DNA of 64,000 bases, taken from assembly GCA_013177995.1 (NCBI GenBank), contig JABLXN010000001.1, positions 1 to 64,000 of the forward strand. Reading direction: 5' to 3'. The translations under genes and the position numbers were made by a program. Numbering within the stretch: the stretch's first letter is position 1; the number at the start of each line of letters is the position of its first letter. This DNA is from Brevinematales bacterium. GTDB taxonomy: Bacteria > Spirochaetota > Brevinematia > Brevinematales > Thermospiraceae. The notes beneath the pieces were generated by a model that was given only the letters and a program-made list of their open reading frames with translations, had not been told where the DNA came from and did no database searches. Below, in pieces: positions 56,537 to 64,000 of the stretch.

Positions 56537-56566
56537 GAAAAGGGCTACCAGATGGTAGCCCTTTTC
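56537..56566 (-). terminator. Terminator of glgP
   Basis: GAAAAGGGCTACC (56537-56549), loop AGAT, GGTAGCCCTTTTC (56554-56566): a perfect 13-bp stem 3 nt past the glgP stop. On the minus strand only four T follow inside the stem end. Confidence 0.85.
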
Positions 56567-56568
56567 TT

Positions 56569-59037
56569 CTACTTGAGAATATGGTCTTCGGCTTTCCAGA
56601 TATCCTTGTTGTATTCCATAATCGTACGATCACTGGAGAATTTCCCAATACGCGCCACATTGAGAATAGACTTTCTCGTCCAGCTCACTTGATCAAGATA
56701 AGCCTCAGAGACCTTCTTCTGGCAATCAGCATACAACTGGAAATCAGCAAGACACAGATACGGATCACTGTAGAGAAGATTGTCCACAAGTGGTTTGAAG
56801 AGATTGGGATCTTCACCCTGAGAGAAATACCCGCTGGCAATTAAATCAATGACCCTGCGGATATTGGGATTCGTTTCATAGTAATGGTATGGGTGGTATC
56901 CCTGTTTCTTGAGAGCCTCTACCTCTTCTACCTTGAGACCAAAGATAAAGATGTTCTCCATACCCACTTCTTCGGCAATCTCCACATTGGCCCCATCAAG
57001 GGTTCCAATGGTGAGAGCTCCATTCAGGGCAAACTTCATATTTCCTGTTCCGCTGGCTTCGGTACCCGCTGTTGAAATCTGTTCGGAAAGATCAGCCGCA
57101 GGGAAGATCTTCTCCGCAAGAGAAACCCTGTAATTGGGCAAGAAGACCACTTTCATCTTGCTTCCCACCACGGGATCGCTATTCACCACCTTGGCCACGT
57201 TATTGATAAACTTGATGATAAGCTTGGCCATAAAATAGCCGGGGGCTGCCTTGGCTCCAAAGATAAACGTTCTGGGTACAAAATCCATGGAAGGATTTTC
57301 TTTGATCTCGTTGTACAGGTGAACAATATGAAGCGCATTCAGAAGCTGTCGCTTGTACTCATGGAGACGTTTGACCTGAACATCGAACATGGAGTTGACA
57401 TTGACCTCAACCCCGCATTCCTCGGCAATAATTTTAGCCAAGCGCTTCTTGTTCTCAAGCTTGATAGCCTGCCACTCCTTCTGGAAGGCTTTGTCATCAG
57501 CATACTTCTCAAGACCACGAAGCTTGAAAAGGTCCACCGTCCATTCATCCCCAATCTTTTCGGTAATCAGGGCTGAGAGAGCGGGATTCGACTTGAGAAG
57601 CCATCGTCGTGGGGTAATACCATTGGTCTTGTTATTGAAACGCTCAGGGAACATCTCATAAAAGTCATGGAAAAGTTCCTTTTTGAGAAGCTCTGTGTGG
57701 AGAGCCGCCACCCCGTTAATAGAGTGGCTTCCTACCGTCGCAAGCCATGCCATTCGTACATAGCGCTCACCACTCTCATCAATCAAGGACATACGGCGAA
57801 GTCTGTCCACATCTCCAGGGAAACGTCGGCTGACCTCAGCAAGAAAATCTGCGTTGATCTTGTAGATAATCTGCATGTGACGGGGAAGAAGTTCTTCCAT
57901 CATGGCCACAGGCCACTTTTCGAGGGCTTCTGGCATCAGGGTATGGTTGGTGTAGCCAAACACCTGCTGGGTGATGCTCCACGCCTCATCCCAGGGAAGA
58001 TTCTCTTCATCCACAAGCAGTCTCATAAGCTCAGCCACAGCAATAGCCGGATGCGTATCATTGAGCTGGATAGCCACCTTTTTGGGGAAATCCTTGAAAT
58101 CCTTGTGGTGCTTCTTGTAGCGACGGATAATATCCCAGAGAGAAGCCGCCACAAAAAGATACTGCTGCTTGAGACGAAGAATCTTGCCCGCTACACTATT
58201 GTCATTGGGATAGAGCACCTTGGAGATATTCTCGGAAAGGTTCTTCTCCTCCACGGCATCAATATAATTTCCGGCGTTGAAATCATGGAAGTCAAACTCG
58301 TTCGTAGCACGAGATGTCCAGAGACGAAGGGTGTTCACCACATCGTTCTTGTACCCGGGCACAGGAACATCAAAGGGAATAGCAAGGACATCCTGGGTGT
58401 TTTCCCAGAGATACTTTTCGTTCCCCTTTTCGTCCTTCACCACGCGCACATTCCCATAGAAACGAACACGGAGCTGAAACTCACAGCGTTCAATCTCCCA
58501 GGGATAACCAAGCTTCAACCAATCATCTGGTTCCTCAACCTGGTAGCCATTCACAAATTTCTGGTTGAAGATACCATAATCATAACGGATGCCATACCCA
58601 TATCCAGCCATCCCGAGCGTCGCCATGGAATCCAAGAAACACGCTGCCAAGCGTCCGAGACCACCATTTCCAAGTCCAGCGTCCTTTTCCTCTTCACGAA
58701 GTTCGGCTATATCCAGCCCGAGTTCCTTCATGGCCACCTCGGCTTCTTTCTCAATGCCAAGGTTTACTAAGGCATTTCCCAACGTTCTTCCCATGAGAAA
58801 CTCAAGCGAAAGATAATACACCCTTTTCACATCCTTGTTGTAATAGGTTTGCTGAGTTTTGATCCAGCGATCAAAAAGCATATCCCGCACAGTGTACGCC
58901 AAGCTAAGAAAGTTGTCATAGTCCGTCGCTGTATATTCATCCTTAGCAAGCGAATAGTGCCGATGTCGTAAAAAACTTTCTTTGATCTGTTCCACTAACT
59001 TGCGGTCAATACCCTGAGCGGCTGTCTTTTTCGGCAT
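56569..59037 (-). CDS. glgP: Glycogen/starch phosphorylase
   Basis: The 822-residue enzyme releases glucose 1-phosphate from glycogen. It has the N-terminal '[21 protein letters not shown]', '[22 protein letters not shown]' and '[11 protein letters not shown]'. '[12 protein letters not shown]' follows, then '[20 protein letters not shown]', where the PLP lysine is near residue 668. The start at 59037 follows AAAGGAG; promoter at 59086. It is set apart from the debranching enzyme operon by its own promoter and terminator. It fits local storage-polysaccharide turnover. Confidence 0.97.
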   Translation of the reverse strand: MPKKTAAQGIDRKLVEQIKESFLRHRHYSLAKDEYTATDYDNFLSLAYTVRDMLFDRWIKTQQTYYNKDVKRVYYLSLEFLMGRTLGNALVNLGIEKEAEVAMKELGLDIAELREEEKDAGLGNGGLGRLAACFLDSMATLGMAGYGYGIRYDYGIFNQKFVNGYQVEEPDDWLKLGYPWEIERCEFQLRVRFYGNVRVVKDEKGNEKYLWENTQDVLAIPFDVPVPGYKNDVVNTLRLWTSRATNEFDFHDFNAGNYIDAVEEKNLSENISKVLYPNDNSVAGKILRLKQQYLFVAASLWDIIRRYKKHHKDFKDFPKKVAIQLNDTHPAIAVAELMRLLVDEENLPWDEAWSITQQVFGYTNHTLMPEALEKWPVAMMEELLPRHMQIIYKINADFLAEVSRRFPGDVDRLRRMSLIDESGERYVRMAWLATVGSHSINGVAALHTELLKKELFHDFYEMFPERFNNKTNGITPRRWLLKSNPALSALITEKIGDEWTVDLFKLRGLEKYADDKAFQKEWQAIKLENKKRLAKIIAEECGVEVNVNSMFDVQVKRLHEYKRQLLNALHIVHLYNEIKENPSMDFVPRTFIFGAKAAPGYFMAKLIIKFINNVAKVVNSDPVVGSKMKVVFLPNYRVSLAEKIFPAADLSEQISTAGTEASGTGNMKFALNGALTIGTLDGANVEIAEEVGMENIFIFGLKVEEVEALKKQGYHPYHYYETNPNIRRVIDLIASGYFSQGEDPNLFKPLVDNLLYSDPYLCLADFQLYADCQKKVSEAYLDQVSWTRKSILNVARIGKFSSDRTIMEYNKDIWKAEDHILK

Positions 59038-59085
59038 ACCACACTCCTTTTCTTTTTGGATTTTGGGTAAAAATAGAGTGCGCAT

Positions 59086-59114
59086 ATTTTAAGGAAAGAA
59101 AAAGAAAATTGCAA
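59086..59114 (-). promoter_or_regulatory. Promoter of glgP
   Basis: On the minus strand TTGCAA (59114-59109), 17-nt spacer, TAAAAT (59091-59086). Confidence 0.8.
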
Positions 59115-59206
59115 ATAAAAGAAAAAAGAGAAGTTTCTTATCCCCCTGTTTTTTCCCTTTCACAGAAATAAAGAGAAATGGCTAAAACAGGATACTCCCC
59201 CTTCCC

Positions 59207-60070
59207 TCACACTCTCACCTCAATCTCCAGATGCCACTTTGCTACCCCATGTGAAGGCACAAGAGAGACCATCCCTCGCCTGAAAGCCCTATCCAAGCGA
59301 TCATAGTATCCTGTCGCCGGTTCAATGGCGACATTGTATTCTCCTTTGAACCCCCCATGATTGTACCATATCCCAAAATAAGGGATTTTCTCACTCTCCC
59401 ATGAAACCCGAAGGGAAACCTCCGGCCATACAAGGGTAGCCGATGAAATCCTTTCCTCTGGAGAGAGATACACCTTAGTACTCTTCTCTCCAAGCCATGA
59501 GTCCGGATAACGAAGGTCATGTCCTCCCACCAATGGCCAGGCCACCGGCTTTTCAAAAGGCCCCACAAAGGTATTTTCATGCACAGGTACCACCTTTGTA
59601 ATCCCTGGAATCTCAAGAGAAAGCCCCTTCATATCCCAGAGAGCATGCCAGGCCCAGAGATATGGCTCTTCCTTCTCTGAAAGGTTGGTAAGGGTGTAGG
59701 ATACAAGACATCGAGAAGCTTCCAGTTTGATCTCTCGTTCAAAAAGAAGGGGAATCGTCTCACATTTCACCCTACCATACAGAGTATTCCCCTCTACCTT
59801 CATCTCCCAGGATGTGGCCCACACCTCCCCATGGTCTGGAAGCCTCTTTCCCTCCCAGAGACAGGGATCTATAGTCGGAAGCATCTCATCCCACCCCGAC
59901 GTATCATAGAGGACAAAATCATCCCCTACCCTCGGTTGCCTGTAGGGACCTTTCGGTTGAAAAAGGAGTTCTTTCTGGACAGGTTTCACAAAAAAAGAAA
60001 TCACCTTGCCACCCACCTCCGGGAGGGCAGCAAGGCGAATGATTTCATTCTCTACAACAAGAGAAGTCAT
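59207..60070 (-). CDS. Aldose 1-epimerase-like sugar-binding enzyme
   Basis: The 287-residue protein has a galactose-mutarotase-like beta-sandwich pattern: 'IIRLAALPEVGGKVISFF' (10-27), 'SGWDEMLPTIDP' (58-69), 'LPDHGEVWATSWEM' (His-Gly-Glu, 77-90), 'YLWAWHALWDM' (about 135-145) and 'FGIWYNHGGFKGEYNVAIEPATGYYD' (catalytic Glu near 255). It overlaps galE by 4 nt (ATGA), so a role in hexose metabolism with GalE is likely. Whether it is a true mutarotase is not certain; the overall similarity to GalM is loose. Confidence 0.75.
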   Translation of the reverse strand: MTSLVVENEIIRLAALPEVGGKVISFFVKPVQKELLFQPKGPYRQPRVGDDFVLYDTSGWDEMLPTIDPCLWEGKRLPDHGEVWATSWEMKVEGNTLYGRVKCETIPLLFEREIKLEASRCLVSYTLTNLSEKEEPYLWAWHALWDMKGLSLEIPGITKVVPVHENTFVGPFEKPVAWPLVGGHDLRYPDSWLGEKSTKVYLSPEERISSATLVWPEVSLRVSWESEKIPYFGIWYNHGGFKGEYNVAIEPATGYYDRLDRAFRRGMVSLVPSHGVAKWHLEIEVRV

Positions 60071-61059
60071 TTCCTATCACCATACCCATCTGGATGATTT
60101 TTGTGCCAGTTCCAGGCTGTTTCAATAATCGTCGCAAGATCAGCATACTTTGGCTTCCATCCCAATTCTGCCTTTGCCCTTTCTGAAGAGGCTACTAAAG
60201 CCGGTGGATCTCCAGGACGGCGGGGTGCCATTTCCTGAGGAATCTTGAGACCTGTGACTTTCTCAGCTGTTTCTATTACCTCTTTTACTGAAAAGCCCAT
60301 GCCATTCCCGAGGTTGTAGGTACCGCTCTCCTTCCCACTTCGGAGACATTGAAGGGCAAGATAGTGTGCCTGGGCCAGATCACAGACATGGATATAATCC
60401 CTGATACACGTCCCATCAGGGGTAGGATAATCATTTCCAAATATCTTAATAGAAGGACGCTTTCCGAGAGCCGCCTGAAGCACAAGCGGGATGAGATGGG
60501 TTTCTGGATGGTGATCCTCCCCAATTTTCCCACTGGGATGAGCCCCACTGGCATTGAAATAGCGAAGGATCACGTACTTCAAACCATGGGCCTGGGCTGT
60601 CCATTTGATGGCCTTTTCTACCGTGAGTTTTGTCTCTCCATAGGGATTGGTAGGAACCGTCGGAAAATCCTCTGTGATAGGACTTTTTTCCACAGCCCCA
60701 TAGGTGGCTGCCGTCGAAGAAAACACTAAATACGGAGTCTTTGCTTCCACCATCGCACTGAGAATATTGAGACTCAGGGCTACATTATTCTGATAATACT
60801 TCATCGGAAGCTGAACAGACTCCCCCACCTCAATATACGCCGCAAAGTTGATCACTCCCTCAATATCATATCGACGAAAGAGTTTTTTCACAAACTCCTC
60901 ATCCCGGAGATCCCCTTTGACCAGTTTTCCTCCCTGCAGAGCCGCCTTGTGCCCCTTTTCCAGGTTGTCCGCCACAATAATATCCTCGCCATGATCAAGG
61001 AGTTCCCAAACAGTGTGGCTTCCAATATACCCGGCCCCACCGCACACTAAAATAGCCAT
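60067..61059 (-). CDS. galE: UDP-glucose 4-epimerase
   Basis: The 330-residue short-chain-reductase-fold enzyme interconverts UDP-glucose and UDP-galactose. It has the NAD motif 'GGAGYIGSH' (7-15), Ser115 in 'VFSSTAATYG', and the YxxxK pair Tyr140/Lys144 ('NPYGETKL'). 'LRYFNASGAHPSGKIGEDH' and 'GTCIRDYIHVCDLA' follow. It lies 3 nt after the DciA-like gene and overlaps the epimerase-like gene. The product may feed surface polysaccharide. Confidence 0.95.
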   Translation of the reverse strand: MAILVCGGAGYIGSHTVWELLDHGEDIIVADNLEKGHKAALQGGKLVKGDLRDEEFVKKLFRRYDIEGVINFAAYIEVGESVQLPMKYYQNNVALSLNILSAMVEAKTPYLVFSSTAATYGAVEKSPITEDFPTVPTNPYGETKLTVEKAIKWTAQAHGLKYVILRYFNASGAHPSGKIGEDHHPETHLIPLVLQAALGKRPSIKIFGNDYPTPDGTCIRDYIHVCDLAQAHYLALQCLRSGKESGTYNLGNGMGFSVKEVIETAEKVTGLKIPQEMAPRRPGDPPALVASSERAKAELGWKPKYADLATIIETAWNWHKNHPDGYGDRK

Positions 61060-61062
61060 GGT

Positions 61063-61572
61063 TTACCTCCACCTTTCGTTTTCTTTCTCTTCTTCTTTTT
61101 CGGCCATCTGCTGCATAGAAAACAGCCTGAGAAAAAAACTTTTCATCGCCTCCTGCAGCTCCCTATCCTCCAGTCTCTTTACCGAAGCCTCTATCTTCTC
61201 TCGAATATCCGCCGGTACCTCAGCAGAGGGATTCTGCGCAGGGGAAACGATGGAGTCCCTGATAGCCGGGGAAGAAGGCAAACTCTTCACCAACTTCCAG
61301 ATAATCCTCTGCACAGGATAGGGAACAATCCTCCCAAGTCTCTCTTTGATCTCCTGTTCATAAAGTTTGAGTTCAGACATCCAGTAGCTATCGTCAACAA
61401 GAACGGTGAGTTCCTCATTGGCATACCGTACCGGAAGCGTATGTTTGGCAGATACCACGCCAACACACTCATCCCACACTTCTCGTATCTCTATCACCAC
61501 ATTTCCATAGGGGAGAGAACGATTGAGAGCCTGTTTAATCACATCGCCAAAAGAGGCAATCCTACCACCCAA
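61063..61572 (-). CDS. DUF721 (DciA-like) protein, TTG start
   Basis: The TTG at 61572 is chosen because AAAGGAGG is five bases upstream; a longer frame to 61623 would overlap the debranching enzyme by 62 nt. The 169-residue protein has the DUF721 pattern 'FGDVIKQALNRSL...VIEIREVWDECVGVVSAKHTLPVRYANEELTVLVDDSYWMSELKL' (about residues 8-75). A charged helical tail follows. DUF721/DciA proteins load or support the replicative helicase in many bacteria. Its place between a glycogen enzyme and galE is unusual. Confidence 0.75.
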   Translation of the reverse strand: MGGRIASFGDVIKQALNRSLPYGNVVIEIREVWDECVGVVSAKHTLPVRYANEELTVLVDDSYWMSELKLYEQEIKERLGRIVPYPVQRIIWKLVKSLPSSPAIRDSIVSPAQNPSAEVPADIREKIEASVKRLEDRELQEAMKSFFLRLFSMQQMAEKEEEKENERWR

Positions 61573-64000
61573 AGAGACCTCCTTTTGTCTTTGGCAGATA
61601 CTTATGGTACTCCTTCTTGTCAATAATAGTTTTGAGATAATCCTTTTCTTTGTGAGCTTTCACCTGGGGATAGATCTTTGGCTCAGCAAAACGAAGTTCA
61701 CCTATCACCTTTTGCATGGAAGGCTGAAGCTCAACAACAGGAGAGAGAAGCGTTTCCCCAACCATAACCCTCTCCCCGCTCACGATGAGAGAGAGAGTCT
61801 CATCCCCCTTGAGAGGAATCTCATAAAGAAGTCTTCTCCCCTTCTCATTGTGAATAAACCGAAGCATCACAGAAGAAAGACCTGTAGCCTTGATGGTATA
61901 CACCATCCCCTTTGTCTCCCGTTTGAAACCAATCTCAAGAGTCCCTTTCCCAAGGGCTACCCGACTTTCAAACCTATTCCACGTTTGAGGAATATGAGGT
62001 TCAAAGACAATGGCATCCTCAATAAGCCTTGGCTTCACCCCGAGATAGTCCTGAAAGGCATTCCGTGCAAATTCTGAAATACTCCACGCCTGGGCATAGG
62101 TTCCGGAGAGCTTGATCTTTCCATCAGGCCCGGGAATAGCATCGATAAGCTCACTCATATTTCCCCGACACCCCATGAACACAATTTGATAGGAGAGATT
62201 GGTTGTCAGGGCATAGGCCAGTTCAGTATAGCCATGTTTCAGCAGAGAGGTAATGGTAAACCCTGCATTCCATCCCCATACCGTCCCATTGTGATAAGCC
62301 GCATCCTTGTGATAATTGGGCTGATTGTCATGATAAGGATGAAAAAACACATCCTTAGGGGAGAGAGAAGCTATCCCGTAGGGGAAAAGAAGTTCTGAAA
62401 TGGTCTTCTTGACCACAAGGGCCTCCTTCTCAGGAGGAAGAAGTGGATCCGAGAAAGGAATAGAAAGAAGCATGAGGGCATTTGGCCTCACTCGCATATC
62501 CTGTGTTCCATCGGCAAGTACCCTATCCGCCACCGACTGGTGATACTCATTCCAGAAGACCCTCACAAAATTGGTCCGAAGATTGTCATACACCGCTTGC
62601 CAGCGTGTAGCCTGTTCCTTGTCATTGACCCTCTTGGCTAATTGAATCCCTACCTGCAGCGCATTCGCCCACAGAGCCTGAATCTCCACAGCCCGATTAC
62701 CCCGGGGAGACCATTCTTTTCCCGGTCCACGAGAGGCATCCATCCAGGTATCCTGATCCCCATGGGTGAGAAAACCCCGATCATCCACATAGTTTTGAAT
62801 AGCCCCATTCAAGGCTACCACAATGGTAGGATAAATAGCCTGAACAAAATCCATATCTCTTGTATAAGCAAGGTACTCATACACCTCCCGGATGAGCCAT
62901 GGCGTACCATCGGTGGTATTGTAGATGATACTTCCCCCCGCCGCCACCCTGTTTGGAACCCGTCCAAACTCCTTGTTGGTGATAACCGTATACGAAAACC
63001 TTGCTTCGGGGAATTCCCTGCGAAGAAGGGTGAGATTCTTTTCCACATCAAGAGGTCTATCAAGCCATTGATTATCAAGCGTGAGAGACACCTTTTCGTT
63101 TTTGACCACAGCCTCTTTTCCAAAGAGTTCCCCAAGACGCCCTTTGATTTCTTTTGCCTTTTCCCCGGGATTGGTCACCTCAAGATAGGGGATACCCCTA
63201 TTCTGGTAGGTAGAGAAGTTCGTGATCACCCCCTTGGCCTCATCAAAATGCCCGCTCACAAGAAGCGTCCCGGGAAGCGCGATAAACGTATCCCGTCCCC
63301 AGTTATCCCGAAACCAGGGAAGACCCGCCCAGATTCCCTTGCCAAATTCTTCCACTAAAAAGACATAACTCCCTGCTATGGACCACGCTACTGCCTGATT
63401 GAAAAGCTCATCATCAGTCCAGAGCATGCTTTTGGTATGCCGGGCAAAAACCTCTTCTTTGTTCTTTGCATAATAGTTCTGGCTAACCCACCGGGATACC
63501 TTTTGCACCGCCTCCTCTTTGGTAAAACCAAAAGCCACATACACATGCATGGTTTTTACTTTCTGCGAGGCATTCACTTTCAGAGCAAGAAGGGACGCCT
63601 TTTGTTTAAGCCAGCTTTCCTCGGCGGAGAAACGCTCCCAGCCATAGGGCACATCAGCACTGATGGCTATATAGGCAGGAATGTCCCCCGCCTTCTCGGC
63701 CCTGAAAACCACAAGAACATTCTTCTCCTGGACAATCTGGACGTTAGAAGATTCATTCAACAGAAGAATTGTCCCCAAAACATCCCCCTCTGGATGACTC
63801 ACCTCAATCCCAAGCCCCAATTGACGGGAGAAGAGAGCAAGCTCCTCAATGGTCCCATCCTTATAGAGTGTTCGGATACCATATATCAAAATCTCAGAAG
63901 AAGAGGCTTCTTTCGTTTTGTTGAGAATTTTCTCCCCACGAAGAGCCGTCAAGTCTCCAAAGAGATTTCTATTCTTGAAGAGATAGCCCTGTCCCTGGCG
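61562..64000 (-). CDS. Glycogen debranching enzyme (GH133-type), 5' end outside window
   Basis: The frame is open to the window edge, so the start is missing; at least 812 residues are present. The C-terminal catalytic domain shows 'GLPWFRDNWGRDTFIALPG', 'SFSTYQ'-like 'ITNFSTYQNRGIPYLEV', 'HGDQDTWMDASRGPG', 'EIQALWANAL' and 'HNGTVWGWNAG', as in amylo-alpha-1,6-glucosidases. The enzyme removes alpha-1,6 branch points so that GlgP can continue. It is followed within the same transcript by the DciA-like gene, galE and the epimerase-like gene, with an 11-nt overlap at its stop. Confidence 0.88.
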   Translation of the reverse strand, partial: RQGQGYLFKNRNLFGDLTALRGEKILNKTKEASSSEILIYGIRTLYKDGTIEELALFSRQLGLGIEVSHPEGDVLGTILLLNESSNVQIVQEKNVLVVFRAEKAGDIPAYIAISADVPYGWERFSAEESWLKQKASLLALKVNASQKVKTMHVYVAFGFTKEEAVQKVSRWVSQNYYAKNKEEVFARHTKSMLWTDDELFNQAVAWSIAGSYVFLVEEFGKGIWAGLPWFRDNWGRDTFIALPGTLLVSGHFDEAKGVITNFSTYQNRGIPYLEVTNPGEKAKEIKGRLGELFGKEAVVKNEKVSLTLDNQWLDRPLDVEKNLTLLRREFPEARFSYTVITNKEFGRVPNRVAAGGSIIYNTTDGTPWLIREVYEYLAYTRDMDFVQAIYPTIVVALNGAIQNYVDDRGFLTHGDQDTWMDASRGPGKEWSPRGNRAVEIQALWANALQVGIQLAKRVNDKEQATRWQAVYDNLRTNFVRVFWNEYHQSVADRVLADGTQDMRVRPNALMLLSIPFSDPLLPPEKEALVVKKTISELLFPYGIASLSPKDVFFHPYHDNQPNYHKDAAYHNGTVWGWNAGFTITSLLKHGYTELAYALTTNLSYQIVFMGCRGNMSELIDAIPGPDGKIKLSGTYAQAWSISEFARNAFQDYLGVKPRLIEDAIVFEPHIPQTWNRFESRVALGKGTLEIGFKRETKGMVYTIKATGLSSVMLRFIHNEKGRRLLYEIPLKGDETLSLIVSGERVMVGETLLSPVVELQPSMQKVIGELRFAEPKIYPQVKAHKEKDYLKTIIDKKEYHKYLPKTKGGLFGW

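Noticed and set aside
57667-58770. A 367-codon plus-strand open frame inside glgP
   Set aside because: It is the reverse frame of a well-conserved gene and its translation has no protein-like domain pattern.
1-64000. tRNA, rRNA, CRISPR, prophage or insertion-sequence genes
   Set aside because: I scanned the intergenic gaps by eye and found no cloverleaf, array of regular repeats, integrase or transposase. A tRNA search tool would be more sensitive.

Overview
The window looks like chromosome of a free-living, flagellated, diderm bacterium, most likely a spirochaete. The best single clue is the flagellin at 38776-39648, whose N-terminus ([16 protein letters not shown]) and C-terminus are of the spirochaetal FlaB core-flagellin type and which has a sigma28-type promoter. 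Supporting clues are beta-barrel and LolA-like envelope genes, PEGA/beta-propeller exported proteins, and biosynthetic genes (ilvD, aroF, tyrA, ispH) that argue against an obligate parasite. The order within Spirochaetota cannot be fixed from the sequence alone. No rRNA, tRNA, CRISPR array, transposase or phage gene was seen.

Layout, left to right. (i) 1-7087 (minus) is one giant open frame, cut by the window edge, encoding a secreted protein built from at least a dozen degenerate Asn/Thr-rich modules. A small HAMP membrane protein diverges from it. (ii) 8121-13481 (minus) is a conspicuously AT-rich TetR / RND exporter / LolA-like / beta-barrel operon with its own promoter, tandem operator boxes and terminator, probably a horizontally acquired envelope-lipid export cassette. 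(iii) 13843-26889 (plus) holds ilvD, uvrA with a beta-propeller protein and a phosphoesterase, an SH3 protein, phoH, then rpsB-tsf, pyrH, rsmD and tsaB. (iv) 26861-38283 (minus) holds aroF-tyrA-cmk-ispH-DUF362, a PHP phosphoesterase, two spirochaete-type envelope genes with a TrkH-type K+ channel, and alaS. (v) 38776-41063 (plus) holds flaB, a Nudix hydrolase and an endonuclease IV-like gene. (vi) 41076-50385 (minus) holds a binding protein / histidine kinase / HMA-like operon, cvpA, a DUF2723-like fragment, and exbB-plsY-gatA-ferredoxin. (vii) 50772-52253 (plus) is an exported protein of unknown function. (viii) 52286-64000 (minus) holds an amidohydrolase / CNBD-TPR / CRP-like / beta-propeller operon, then glycogen and galactose genes (debranching enzyme, dciA-like, galE, aldose epimerase-like, glgP).

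The most interesting non-genic signal is an interspersed element. Three copies of a roughly 200-225 bp sequence (21533-21732, 38423-38646, and inverted at 50488-50704) begin with a 30-nt perfect or near-perfect hairpin and contain a second conserved hairpin. Two extra copies of the 30-nt hairpin alone lie at 38359-38388 and 32353-32382. Four of the five occurrences have an edge within about 15 nt of the -35 box of a well-formed promoter (phoH, alaS, the PHP gene and the 50772 gene), so they may be MITE-like insertions or a family of regulatory hairpins.

Promoters are easy to read here. Many match TTGnnn-N17-TAnnnT exactly in spacing, and several starts were moved to fit promoter and Shine-Dalgarno positions. 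Coordinates of genes therefore follow the start judged most likely, not the longest open frame.
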